NCBI GenBank assembly: GCA_017613055.1
Contig: JAGAES010000018.1
Coordinates: 1 to 25,665 of the forward strand
From: Lachnospiraceae bacterium
GTDB lineage: Bacteria; Bacillota_A; Clostridia; Lachnospirales; Lachnospiraceae
Direction of reading: 5' to 3'
Length of the DNA: 25,665 nt
The notes below the pieces were generated by a model. It did not search any database. It had not been told where the DNA came from and saw nothing but the letters and a program-made list of their open reading frames with translations. The position numbers and the translations under genes are program-made. This document shows positions 1 to 6,960 of the stretch, one piece after another. Position 1 is the stretch's first letter. Each line of letters opens with the position of its first letter.

Positions 1-141
1 ACCGCCGCACACAAGGACATGATGCTTGTAATTCTTGCCCTGTGCATTCAAATCGGCGATCTTGGCTTCGCCCTCGCGGCGCATCGCAACGATGCCTTCC
101 TGCTCCGCCTTAATCCTGTTTAATTCCGTGATGGATATCAT
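1..141 (-). CDS. NuoF/HydB-type NADH-binding subunit, N-terminal fragment
   Basis: Only the first 47 codons are inside the window; the gene runs off the left edge. It starts at ATG 141, preceded by AGGAGG and 13 bases downstream of the nuoE-like stop, so the two are almost certainly co-transcribed. The fragment is a charged helical lead (MISITELNRIKAEQEG) ending in HVLVCGG. That ending is the start of the thioredoxin-like [2Fe-2S] domain found at the N-terminus of HydB/HndC-type flavin subunits of NADH-linked and electron-bifurcating [FeFe]-hydrogenases. Classical complex I NuoF lacks this extra domain, so a HydB/HndC-like protein of about 600 residues is expected (inference). The FMN, NADH and Fe-S sites lie outside the window. 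Confidence 0.8.
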   Translation of the reverse strand, partial: MISITELNRIKAEQEGIVAMRREGEAKIADLNAQGKNYKHHVLVCGG

Positions 142-154
142 GTGCGTCCTCCTG

Positions 155-649
155 TTACTCGTATTTTGCAAGAATCTCATCCAGCTTGTCCACGGTCAGC
201 TTGCCGTAAACTTCGCCGTTGATGGTCATGACAGGGGCCAGTCCGCAGGCACCGATACAACGGCATGCATCCAATGAGAACTTGCCGTCCGGCGTGCATT
301 GTCCGCCTTCGATTCCGAGTTTCTCGCAAAGTTTGTTATAGATATCGCCTGATCCTTTTACATAGCAGGCTGTTCCCGAACATACCGAGATGGCGTATTT
401 TCCCTTCGGATACAGAGAAAACTGCGCATAGAAGGTAACAACTCCGTAGATCTTCTCCAACGGAATCCCGGTTTCATCCGAGATCATCTTCTGAACTTCG
501 ATCGGCAGATAGCCATAGATGTCCTGTGCTTTCTGCAGAATCGGCATCAGTGCGCCACGCTCACCCTTCAGCTCACGAATAACTTGCAACAGCTGTTGCT
601 TCTGTTCCTCAGTTCCACGGAAAGGAACTGTCTTTTTGTCAGCGCCCAT
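155..649 (-). CDS. nuoE: NADH-dependent oxidoreductase subunit E (HydC/HndA/NuoE-type [2Fe-2S] protein)
   Basis: 164 residues, the usual length for the 24-kDa thioredoxin-like ferredoxin subunit. A helical N-terminal half (residues about 13-75, with GYLP and the VVTFYAQF stretch) precedes a Trx-like domain with four cysteines: C90 and C95 in CSGTAC, and C131 and C135 in CRCIGAC. These are the expected ligands of one [2Fe-2S] cluster. The protein passes electrons within a soluble NADH-linked complex, most likely a HydABC-type hydrogenase given the HydB-like gene just downstream; no membrane Nuo subunits are visible. The start is ATG 649 with GGAGG close upstream. An extended -10 promoter lies just before it and a terminator separates it from carD, so this gene leads its operon. 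Confidence 0.9.
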   Translation of the reverse strand: MGADKKTVPFRGTEEQKQQLLQVIRELKGERGALMPILQKAQDIYGYLPIEVQKMISDETGIPLEKIYGVVTFYAQFSLYPKGKYAISVCSGTACYVKGSGDIYNKLCEKLGIEGGQCTPDGKFSLDACRCIGACGLAPVMTINGEVYGKLTVDKLDEILAKYE

Positions 650-682
650 TGAGCGTCCTCCTTTACATAATTAGTTAATCGT

Positions 683-712
683 ATTCTATCACTAAAGGGG
701 GCGAAATTCCAG
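683..712 (-). promoter_or_regulatory. Predicted extended -10 promoter for the nuoE-like operon
   Basis: On the minus strand TGATAGAAT (683-691) gives a -10 TAGAAT with the TGn extension. An 18-base spacer leads to a weak -35 CTGGAA (707-712). It lies about 35 bases before the nuoE start and just after the carD terminator, as expected for an operon head. Confidence 0.5.
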
Positions 713-724
713 TATTTTTCCGTG

Positions 725-758
725 AAAAAAAAGGCAAAAATCTATGATTTTCGCCTTT
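725..758 (-). terminator. Intrinsic terminator after carD
   Basis: Read on the minus strand, a 13-base-pair stem (arms 746-758 and 730-742, with one G-U pair) closes a 3-base loop and runs into a T tract (732-725). It insulates carD from the nuoE operon. It sits about 100 bases past the carD stop, leaving an unusually long AT-rich 3' untranslated region. Confidence 0.8.
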
Positions 759-764
759 AATTCA

Positions 765-780
765 TGTATACACGTATACA
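765..780. repeat. 16-bp dyad TGTATAC-N2-GTATACA
   Basis: The sequence TGTATACACGTATACA is a 7-base perfect inverted repeat around a 2-base centre. Flanking TAATT and AATTA extend the symmetry after a small bulge. It resembles GntR-type operator dyads in shape but lies in the carD 3' untranslated region, between its stop and terminator. It could be an operator, a processing hairpin or chance AT-rich symmetry; function unknown. Confidence 0.4.
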
Positions 781-859
781 AATTATCTATTATCAGAATA
801 TGTTTTTATGCGGATTGAATTTTCAGAATATTTTCTACAATATTCGCGGAGTTTACCGC

Positions 860-1366
860 TCATTTTCCGTCCATATGAACCGTTTTCAGAACGTAATCCT
901 TCGCTTCATCGCGGGTCATCCCGAGCGAGATTGCAAGCTCGCCGTACAGGCTGTCCTCCGCCATCTTGAAGTACTTTTCGTCGCTTGACGTCGTCTTCTT
1001 TCCGACCGCAAGGCGCTGCTTTCTGCGCTCTTGAATCGTCTTTAAAATCCGGACAAGATCGGTGCATTTGCCGGTGCGGAACACGTCCTTGTATTCCTGC
1101 TCGCGGCGCTTGTCCTCAATCTCTCCGAGCCCTTCGATTTCGTCCATTCCGGCAATCAGGCGCTCCGCTTCCTCTTTGGTCAGAACCGGGCGCATCAGAA
1201 CCTTCGGACTGTCCACGGGCGAATAAATCGTGCTGTGCGAATAACAGGTCGTAAGCGTATAATACTGCTTGTCCCCGGACACGCTCATGCCGGACAGCGG
1301 CCCGATGCTTTCGATTTTGCATGCGCCGTTGCTGCCGTGAATTACATAATCGCCGACTTTGAACAT
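860..1366 (-). CDS. CarD family transcriptional regulator
   Basis: 168 residues. The N-terminus (MFKVGDYVIHGSNGACKI) is the hallmark of the CarD/CdnL/TRCF RNA-polymerase-interaction domain, a small Tudor-like barrel spanning about residues 1-62. A helical C-terminal half (about 63-168) should contact the upstream edge of the promoter bubble. CarD proteins bind the polymerase beta subunit and tune open-complex stability; they are not sequence-specific repressors. The length matches clostridial CarD proteins. The start is ATG 1366 with AAAGGAG 8 bases upstream. It stands alone, divergent from the nucleosidase-SPL-SDR cassette and ended by its own terminator. Confidence 0.9.
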   Translation of the reverse strand: MFKVGDYVIHGSNGACKIESIGPLSGMSVSGDKQYYTLTTCYSHSTIYSPVDSPKVLMRPVLTKEEAERLIAGMDEIEGLGEIEDKRREQEYKDVFRTGKCTDLVRILKTIQERRKQRLAVGKKTTSSDEKYFKMAEDSLYGELAISLGMTRDEAKDYVLKTVHMDGK

Positions 1367-1405
1367 CCCTCTGCTCCTTTCCCCGGAAATCCTGAAATTG
1401 CCCTA

Positions 1406-1433
1406 TCTATAGCATATCACAAAACAACGGCAA
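1406..1433 (-). promoter_or_regulatory. Predicted sigma-A promoter for carD
   Basis: Minus-strand TTGCCG (1428-1433) and TATAGA (1406-1411) are separated by 16 bases, about 40 bases upstream of the carD start. It lies in the divergent intergenic region. Confidence 0.5.
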
Positions 1434-1481
1434 ATGTAAGTCTTTTTTTGCATTTTTCTCAAATAGTCAGAAAACTTACCC

Positions 1482-1510
1482 TCTTGTCCCCTAAGCGGGC
1501 ATGTGATAAA
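1482..1510 (+). promoter_or_regulatory. Weak candidate promoter for the nucleosidase-SPL-SDR cassette
   Basis: TGTGATAAA (1502-1510) could act as an extended -10 (GATAAA), but no good -35 sits at 16-18 bases. The region fits no clear sigma-G or sigma-F pattern either. It is the best plus-strand candidate in the 195-base gap. Confidence 0.3.
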
Positions 1511-1561
1511 CTGAATGGAAAGGTCCGAATTCTTAAATCACGGCGGAAAGGAGAACCGGAA

Positions 1562-2380
1562 ATGCTTTATTTCAGTGTCGCACTGTATCCTGAGGCGGCC
1601 CCCGTAATCAAACGCTTTTCGATGAAGCCTGCAGGCGGCAGGCTCGGTTCTCTGTACCGTTCGGAAGATGCGCTTCTGGTTCTTACCGGAAGCGGTCTGC
1701 TTGCCGCATCGGCGGCGCTTTCGGAAGCGCTTACGCTCTTCCCTCCTTCTTCGGACGACATCCTGATTAACCTCGGCATCTGCGGCGCTCCCGAAGGCTT
1801 CGGGAGGCAGGGTGAATGGTTCCGGATTTCGAAAATTACGGACGCGGGGACCGGCAGGGATTTCTATCCGGAGCTGCTTTTTACTTCTCCCCTGAGGGAA
1901 GCAACTCTCCGCACGGTTGCCGCTTCGGAGGCTTCTCCCGTCACGCTTACCGATATGGAGGCGGCTTCCGTTTTTCAGACCGCACAGGCCTTTTTCCCGC
2001 CCGAGCGAATGCTGTTTTATAAGGGAATTTCCGATTTCGGCATCGAGGCAGGCGGACGGCTTGATGCCGCTTCGGTGACGGAATCCGTTGCGACCGTTCT
2101 TCCTTTTGTTCTTTCAGAGGCGGAGGCGGTATCTTCTCTTCCGAAGGAAACCGCTTCCCTTTCCGCGGAAACGGAACAGGCGGTTGCGGAGTTTTCGAAA
2201 CGGATTGACGCATCGGCCTCGATGGAACATGAAATCCGCTTGCTCGCGGTTTACCGGACGTACCGGAGCGGGGATGCAGCGGAGGTCATCATGGCATTTT
2301 GCGCCGGGATTCCGGAGCCCGTTACGAGAAGGGAGGGGAAAAAGCTTCTTGAACAATTCCGAGACAATTGCCTTTCGTAA
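1562..2380 (+). CDS. MTAN/purine-phosphorylase-like nucleosidase upstream of an SPL-family gene
   Basis: 272 residues from ATG 1562, chosen because AAAGGAG lies 8 bases upstream; the reading frame is open further upstream but without a ribosome site. The first 180 residues fit the PNP/UDP phosphorylase superfamily, closest in pattern to 5'-methylthioadenosine/S-adenosylhomocysteine nucleosidase (MTAN). Features are a possible catalytic Glu at E11, a TGSGLLAASAAL loop (42-53), LINLGICGAP (68-77), the DME motif with E133, and SDFG with D158, matching the Glu and Asp that hold ribose and purine N7 in MTAN. Residues 185-272 are a charged helical extension not typical of MTAN. Its stop overlaps the downstream SPL-like start, implying translational coupling. 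MTANs also hydrolyse 5'-deoxyadenosine, a radical-SAM by-product, which could explain the pairing (inference). True substrate unknown. Confidence 0.7.
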   Translation: MLYFSVALYPEAAPVIKRFSMKPAGGRLGSLYRSEDALLVLTGSGLLAASAALSEALTLFPPSSDDILINLGICGAPEGFGRQGEWFRISKITDAGTGRDFYPELLFTSPLREATLRTVAASEASPVTLTDMEAASVFQTAQAFFPPERMLFYKGISDFGIEAGGRLDAASVTESVATVLPFVLSEAEAVSSLPKETASLSAETEQAVAEFSKRIDASASMEHEIRLLAVYRTYRSGDAAEVIMAFCAGIPEPVTRREGKKLLEQFRDNCLS

Positions 2381-3359
2381 CCCCTTCTCGAGAATCTATG
2401 TCGAGGACGCGGCACGCGAGCATCCGCGCACCGCGCAGATTCTTTCGAAGTTCCCCGGATCGGCCGTGGTTCCGGTCCGCGATTATAAAAACGTATTCAA
2501 CCGCCCGCGCCAGCCTGTGCAGCTTCAAAAAGAAGCCCCGAACCTGATTCTCGCGGTTCAGAAGCCGCCTTATCTCTATCCCGGGCCTGCGGTCTGCCAG
2601 GACTTCGGCGAGGCGCATTTTTATTATGCGTCCAATGTGATGAACTGCCCTTTTCTTTGCGATTACTGCTATCTCCGCGGCATGTATCCGTCCGGCGACA
2701 TCGTGGTTTTCGTGAACATTGAGGACACGTTCCGGGAGATTGCAAAGATCCTGACCCGACACCCGCTCTACCTGTGCATCAGTTACGATACGGACCTGCT
2801 CGCGCTCGAAGGAATCACCGGCCTGTTCGCGGAATGGGTAAAGTTTGCCGCAGAGCAACCGTCTTTAACGGTTGAAGTACGTACCAAGAGCTCTCCCGCA
2901 GGCCTTTTAAAGGACCTCCCGGTGCTTCCGAACGTGATCTATGCGGTCACGCTTTCTCCGGAAGGTGTCACAGCCCGCTTTGAACATAGGACGGCTTCGC
3001 TTTCCGCACGCCTTTCGTTCGCGAAAGCGGTTCTTAAGGACGGGCGGCCGCTCCGCCTCTGCTTCGATCCGATGCTTTTCGTGCCGGATTTTGAGACGGT
3101 TTACGGCGGGTTCTTCGAACGCGTCTTCTCGGAGATTCCGGGCGATGCGGTCCGCGACGTAAGCGTCGGAACGTTCCGGATCGCGGCGGACTACCTGAAA
3201 CGGATGCGTCGGAACCATCCGTGCGAAATCACGGCCTATCCGTATACGCTTACGGACGGTGTCTACGGCTACGATGCGGAACGGCTTGACCGGATGCTCT
3301 CTTTTGCCCGCCGGACGCTTGCCTTATATGTAGACGAAAAGAAGTTATTCTTCAGTTAA
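2349..3359 (+). CDS. Spore photoproduct lyase family radical SAM protein
   Basis: 336 residues from a TTG start at 2349, chosen because a GGGAGGGG ribosome site lies about 10 bases upstream and no in-frame ATG occurs before residue 98; SplB is about 340 residues. The start lies 32 bases inside the preceding gene. The radical-SAM cluster motif CxxxCxxC is C100, C104 and C107, with Y106 and Y108 in the CDYCY pattern as in SplB. DNA repair of the spore photoproduct, 5-thyminyl-5,6-dihydrothymine, is the family function. However, at the position aligning with the SplB hydrogen-donor cysteine (before T/S-S/T-D) there is Y146, and the nearest cysteine is C143. The protein may therefore be a divergent family member with altered chemistry. 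AT-richness and codon use look like its neighbours. Confidence 0.85.
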   Translation: MNNSETIAFRNPFSRIYVEDAAREHPRTAQILSKFPGSAVVPVRDYKNVFNRPRQPVQLQKEAPNLILAVQKPPYLYPGPAVCQDFGEAHFYYASNVMNCPFLCDYCYLRGMYPSGDIVVFVNIEDTFREIAKILTRHPLYLCISYDTDLLALEGITGLFAEWVKFAAEQPSLTVEVRTKSSPAGLLKDLPVLPNVIYAVTLSPEGVTARFEHRTASLSARLSFAKAVLKDGRPLRLCFDPMLFVPDFETVYGGFFERVFSEIPGDAVRDVSVGTFRIAADYLKRMRRNHPCEITAYPYTLTDGVYGYDAERLDRMLSFARRTLALYVDEKKLFFS

Positions 3360-3371
3360 CAGGAGGATACC

Positions 3372-4079
3372 ATGACAGAGAATAAGATTGCCCTCGTGAC
3401 CGGCGCTTCGTCGGGAATCGGCCGCGCCATTGCGGAGAAACTTTCTAAGGAAGGCTATGAAGTATACGGAATCGGGCGGAACTTTCCGGATGCGGAAGCC
3501 CCGCAGGGGATGCACCGGCTCGTATACGACCTGACCGATACGAAACGGCTTCCGGAATATCTGAGAGAGAACATCAAAAAGAAACTCTCGCTTCTTGTCA
3601 ATTGCGCGGGGGCAGCCTACTACGGGCCGCACGAAACGCTCTCCCCCGCTTCGATTCACGAGATGGTGACCGTCAACGCGGAAGTGCCGATTCTTCTTGC
3701 AAACCGCTACCTGCGGGACTTGCGGGATACCGGAGGCGCGATTGTGAACGTTTCTTCCGTGACGGCCAAACAGAACAACAACTCGTTCGGCTGCGCCTAC
3801 GGGGCAACGAAGGCGGCGGTGTCACATTTTTCGGAAGCGCTCTTTGAAGAGACCAGGAAATCGGGCGTCCGCGTCATCACGATTCATCCCGACCTGACCG
3901 ATACCGGCCTGTACCGGAACGCGGATTTTACTCCTGCGGACGACCCGGAATGCGTGCTTACGCCTAAAGAGGTCGCTGAGGCCGTTTGGACGGCTCTCTG
4001 TGCCCGCTCAGGCCTCGTCGTGAGCGACATTACCATTCGGCCGCAGAAGAACCGGATTGTACGGAAGAACGAATCCTGA
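3372..4079 (+). CDS. Short-chain dehydrogenase/reductase (SDR)
   Basis: 235 residues with a classical SDR layout: nucleotide-binding TGASSGIG at 10-17, NCAG at 77-80 (the NNAG element), N102, catalytic serine in NVSSV (S128/S129), and YGATK giving Y143 and K147. It should be a cytosolic NAD(P)-dependent oxidoreductase. R36, after the second strand, hints at NADP preference (weak inference). Substrate unknown. It starts at ATG 3372 with AGGAGG 6 bases before it and 12 bases after the SPL-like stop, so it is the third gene of the plus-strand cassette. A strong terminator follows directly. Confidence 0.9.
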   Translation: MTENKIALVTGASSGIGRAIAEKLSKEGYEVYGIGRNFPDAEAPQGMHRLVYDLTDTKRLPEYLRENIKKKLSLLVNCAGAAYYGPHETLSPASIHEMVTVNAEVPILLANRYLRDLRDTGGAIVNVSSVTAKQNNNSFGCAYGATKAAVSHFSEALFEETRKSGVRVITIHPDLTDTGLYRNADFTPADDPECVLTPKEVAEAVWTALCARSGLVVSDITIRPQKNRIVRKNES

Positions 4080-4090
4080 ACGCTTAATCA

Positions 4091-4125
4091 AAAAGGCTGC
4101 TCCGTCTTGGACGGAACAGCCTTTT
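4091..4125. terminator. Bidirectional intrinsic terminator between the SDR gene and lemA
   Basis: The arms 4091-4106 and 4110-4125 form a stem of about 15 pairs with one mismatch around a 3-base loop. A runs flank one side and T runs the other, so it can terminate the plus-strand SDR transcript and the convergent minus-strand lemA transcript. Confidence 0.9.
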
Positions 4126-4146
4126 GCATCCCCCGCGTAATTGTTT

Positions 4147-4692
4147 TTAAATATCGATCTTGACGTTTACGTCGTTTCTCTTCTGCGCTTCCGCTTCGAA
4201 GAAGGCTTCCTGGCCGATGCCCGAAAGGCCTGCAACGATGCTGGTCGGGAAGGAAATAACCTTCTGGTTCAGAGTCGACACGTTCGCATTGTAAGCGCGG
4301 CGTGCACCCTGCAGATGCTCTTCCACGTCCATGATTGCAACCTGAAGCTGACGGAAGTTTTCATTGGCATGCAGCTGCGGATAATTCTCGGCGAGGAAGT
4401 TGATCTCTCTCTGCACATCGCTCATCATCTCGGCAGCCTGATTCTTCTCGGCGATGGTCATGCCCTTACGGAGCTTGACAGCCTCAAGAATCGTCTCTTT
4501 CTCAAACTTGGCATAAGATTTCGCAACGTCCACCATCTTCGTCAATACGTCGAAACGCTTCGTCAGCGCTACGTCGATACCCGAGGACGCTTCCTGAATC
4601 TTAACCTTTGTTCTGCGAAGTCCGTTCAGCGTGGAAACCCACCAGCAAAGAACGATAAACACAAGAACCACAACAATACCGACAATCCACAT
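4147..4692 (-). CDS. lemA: LemA family protein
   Basis: 181 residues from ATG 4692. One N-terminal membrane helix (about residues 2-19, WIVGIVVVLVFIVLCWW) is followed by a helical-bundle LemA domain containing IDVALTKRFDVL, AENYPQLHANENFRQLQ and ARRAYNANV, all LemA signatures. LemA proteins are membrane-anchored with the bundle outside; their biochemical role is not settled. The gene directly follows a DUF3137 gene, a common partnership. The start is uncertain: a GTG at 4704 is also in frame, but the ribosome site AGGAGG (4727-4732) is too far from either unless a hairpin at 4701-4724 folds; that gives about 10 bases to ATG 4692 and buries the GTG. The bidirectional terminator lies just past the stop. 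Confidence 0.92.
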   Translation of the reverse strand: MWIVGIVVVLVFIVLCWWVSTLNGLRRTKVKIQEASSGIDVALTKRFDVLTKMVDVAKSYAKFEKETILEAVKLRKGMTIAEKNQAAEMMSDVQREINFLAENYPQLHANENFRQLQVAIMDVEEHLQGARRAYNANVSTLNQKVISFPTSIVAGLSGIGQEAFFEAEAQKRNDVNVKIDI

Positions 4693-4700
4693 ACGCTTTT

Positions 4701-4734
4701 GCACAGACCGCCCAAGGTCCGTGCTTCCTCCTTT
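4701..4734 (-). promoter_or_regulatory. Hairpin between Shine-Dalgarno and start codon of lemA
   Basis: On the minus strand AAAGGAGGAA (4734-4725) is followed at once by a 9-pair stem, GCACGGACC with GGTCTGTGC (one G-U pair), around a 6-base loop, spanning 4724-4701. Eight bases later comes ATG 4692. Linear spacing from AGGAGG to this ATG is 34 bases; with the hairpin folded out it is 10. The stem may splice the ribosome site to the start codon or modulate lemA translation. Confidence 0.5.
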
Positions 4735-4745
4735 CGTAATCCGGT

Positions 4746-5630
4746 TTATTTAAATATCTTACGATCCAGATTCAAACTCTCCACGAAGCCCGTGATTGCA
4801 TTGATCTCACGCTGTACTTCGTTCAGGTCATTCTCGTTAAATGCCCTCCAAAACGGCGGCTCTAACGAGTTCTTATTGGATTTTACAACCACATGCAGCT
4901 GGTTGTCAACAAAACCGACCATAACCTTTCCGTCAGTCTGTCCGATCAGCCGAAGAAGCGCCTGCATCACGCCGGGCGTCAGCAGGTAGAATGCTTCGCT
5001 CTCATTCTGGCAGAGACACTCAAACGTTTTGTTGAACGTTTCGTCCTCGGTCTTGAATGCGTGTCTGCGGTCTGCCTTCTTCGTAAAGAAACCTTTCCGC
5101 TTGTTGGCATATCCGAAGCCCTTCTGCAGAATCTGCAGGTCTGCGTCGAAATTCTTATTCGATTCGAAAATCATCCAGCGTCCGCGCAGATAAGTCGTCG
5201 TCGTGGTATTGCCGTCCGAGTCGGTCGACTCATCCTGAATGACAACGTCCGCGCGTTCAAATGCGACGTTGTTATATGTTCCCCGGATGTAATCTTCACT
5301 CGCGTAGATGTTGCCCATCATCATCAGGCCGGTCGCGCGGATTCTGTCCTTTTCAAACCCCTGCCTCGGCTCGTACACGGCGTCCGGTATCACGCTTTTG
5401 ATCATGTTCTTGACAAAAACGTTTTTATAGTATTCCTTGTACTCTTTGTTACTCTTCTTCGCTACGGCGACATAGCAGATAATCCCGAGAACGACGCCGA
5501 CAAGAATCAGCCCGAAATGCATTGTGAACATTCCGATCAGCGCACAGCCGGCAATGCACAATACAACAAGTCCCGTGGAGTTCTTCGCTTTCTTACGCAT
5601 CTGTTCGAGAATTGCAATCTGCTCGTTCAT
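4746..5630 (-). CDS. DUF3137 domain-containing membrane protein
   Basis: 294 residues. Two adjacent hydrophobic helices near the N-terminus (about residues 18-36 and 39-56, LVVLCIAGCALIGMF and LILVGVVLGIICYVAVA) are followed by a soluble domain with the DUF3137 look: the YEPRQGF stretch, an SEDYIRGTYNNVAFERADV segment, the RGRWMIFESNKNFDADLQIL stretch, and a C-terminal VMVGFVDNQLHVVV strand pair. The family has no established reaction. DUF3137 and LemA genes often sit together, as here with lemA 41 bases downstream, which suggests a shared envelope-associated job (inference). The start is ATG 5630 with a modest GGGGG ribosome site; a clear extended -10 promoter is just upstream. Confidence 0.85.
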   Translation of the reverse strand: MNEQIAILEQMRKKAKNSTGLVVLCIAGCALIGMFTMHFGLILVGVVLGIICYVAVAKKSNKEYKEYYKNVFVKNMIKSVIPDAVYEPRQGFEKDRIRATGLMMMGNIYASEDYIRGTYNNVAFERADVVIQDESTDSDGNTTTTTYLRGRWMIFESNKNFDADLQILQKGFGYANKRKGFFTKKADRRHAFKTEDETFNKTFECLCQNESEAFYLLTPGVMQALLRLIGQTDGKVMVGFVDNQLHVVVKSNKNSLEPPFWRAFNENDLNEVQREINAITGFVESLNLDRKIFK

Positions 5631-5659
5631 AATGTCCCCCTGTCTGCCTGTTTGAACCG

Positions 5660-5688
5660 ATTATACCACATGTAAACTGTATTTACCA
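5660..5688 (-). promoter_or_regulatory. Extended -10 promoter for the DUF3137-lemA operon
   Basis: Minus-strand TGGTATAAT (5660-5668) is a perfect -10 with TG extension. The -35 (TGGTAA, 5683-5688) is poor. The stretch just upstream (5691-5723) is very AT-rich and could serve as an UP element. Confidence 0.65.
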
Positions 5689-5701
5689 GTAGATTTTGAA
5701 C

Positions 5702-5723
5702 ATTTAACAATTATTTAACAATT
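5702..5723. repeat. Perfect 11-bp tandem duplication at the pepT stop
   Basis: ATTTAACAATT occurs twice head to tail (5702-5712 and 5713-5723). The pepT stop codon (5715-5717 on the minus strand) lies in the second copy. It is probably a small slippage duplication that also makes the AT-rich segment upstream of the DUF3137 promoter. No clear intrinsic terminator is seen after pepT. Confidence 0.7.
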
Positions 5724-6947
5724 TTCGCTGTAATCCGTGCAAAGACCGGTCAGAAGCTTCACAATCGCCTCCATCGACTCGAGCACGCAATACTCGAACC
5801 GTCCGTGGAAATTGTGACCGCCGGTGCATATATTCGGGCACGGAAGTCCCATGAACGAAAGCCTTGCGCCGTCCGTGCCTCCGCGGATCGGACGCACGTC
5901 CGGACGGATACTGAGTTTCTCCATCTGCTCCTTCGCGCGTTCAATCATCCACAGATAATCCGGCTCAATCTTCTCTTTCATGTTATAGTACGAATCTTTA
6001 ATCTCCGTTTCGACCGTATTCCCGCCGTACAGAATGTCAAGCCTCTTGCCGATGCTTTCGGCAAGCGCCTTCTTCTGTTCAAACTTCTCGCGGTCATGAT
6101 CTCTGATAATATAGACAAGCTTTGCCTCCTCCACGTCGCCGCGGAAATGAAGCAGATGAAAGAATCCTTCATAGCCTTCGGTCAATTCCGGCTTCTCCCC
6201 TGCGGGAAGCATGCAGTCATACTCCATGCCGATGCGGACGGCGTTCTTCATCTTGCCCTTCGCGTCGCCCGGATGCACGCTCACGCCGTGAATCGTCACG
6301 GTAAGCGATGCCGCGTTGAAATTCTCGTACTCGAGTTCGCCGAGTGCGCCGCCGTCCACCGTGTAGGCGTAGTCCGCGCCGAACTGTGAAAGGTTAAAGA
6401 AATCCACGCCTCTTCCGACTTCTTCATCGGGGGTAAATGCCACGGCAATCGTGCCGTGTTCAATCTCCGGATGCGTAAGCAGGTACTCCGCAGTCGTCAT
6501 GATTTCGCTGATGCCGGCTTTGTCGTCGGCACCGAGCAGTGTCGTTCCGTCCGAAGTAATAATCGTCTTTCCGACGTAACGGGACAGCTCCGGGAAATCC
6601 TCCGGCGAAAGGACGATCCCCTTCTCTTCGTTAAGCACAATATCCCCGCCGTCGTAATCCGTTGTAACCTTCGGCTTCACGCCTTCGCCGGAAGCATCCG
6701 GCGATGTGTCCATATGGGCAAGAAGCCCGAGCACCTTCTTCTGCTTTCCGCCGTCGGTTGCCGGAATCTTCGCATAAACGTAGCCGTTGTCATCGAGAAC
6801 GACGTCCTGTGCACCGATTGTGCGGAGCTCGTCACACAAAAAACGTGCGAGGTTCTTCTGCTTCTCCGTGCTCGGAAACGCCTCGACGTCCTCAGCCGAC
6901 TGCGTGTCAAATTTTACATAGTTGATAAAACGTTCCAGAATGTCCAT
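5715..6947 (-). CDS. pepT: Peptidase T (tripeptide aminopeptidase)
   Basis: 410 residues from ATG 6947, the length of E. coli PepT; a longer open frame upstream lacks a ribosome site. It is an M20-family dizinc exopeptidase that releases the N-terminal residue of tripeptides in the cytosol. Metal and catalytic residues are visible: H78 and D80 in HMDTSPD, D141 in GADDKAG, the Glu pair E175/E176 in DEEVGRG, then [10 protein letters not shown] and the late GGHNFHG histidine. The [11 protein letters not shown] dimerisation-domain segment is also typical. Only 13 bases separate it from the stop of the upstream 547-residue membrane protein, so the two form an operon read from the promoter at 8646-8674. 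Confidence 0.96.
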   Translation of the reverse strand: MDILERFINYVKFDTQSAEDVEAFPSTEKQKNLARFLCDELRTIGAQDVVLDDNGYVYAKIPATDGGKQKKVLGLLAHMDTSPDASGEGVKPKVTTDYDGGDIVLNEEKGIVLSPEDFPELSRYVGKTIITSDGTTLLGADDKAGISEIMTTAEYLLTHPEIEHGTIAVAFTPDEEVGRGVDFFNLSQFGADYAYTVDGGALGELEYENFNAASLTVTIHGVSVHPGDAKGKMKNAVRIGMEYDCMLPAGEKPELTEGYEGFFHLLHFRGDVEEAKLVYIIRDHDREKFEQKKALAESIGKRLDILYGGNTVETEIKDSYYNMKEKIEPDYLWMIERAKEQMEKLSIRPDVRPIRGGTDGARLSFMGLPCPNICTGGHNFHGRFEYCVLESMEAIVKLLTGLCTDYSENC

Positions 6948-6960
6948 ATATGCCTCTTTC

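Noticed and set aside
1..649. Start of a respiratory complex I operon
   Set aside because: The downstream subunit has the extra N-terminal Trx-like ferredoxin domain of HydB/HndC proteins, and no membrane Nuo gene is visible; a soluble hydrogenase-type complex fits better.
826..845. GAATATT/AATATTC inverted repeat downstream of carD
   Set aside because: Short, AT-only stem with no T tract or promoter context; likely chance symmetry in an AT-rich stretch.
1482..1561. Sigma-G-type sporulation promoter before the SPL-containing cassette
   Set aside because: CATGTGA resembles part of the -10 but has a mismatch, and there is no matching -35 at the right spacing.
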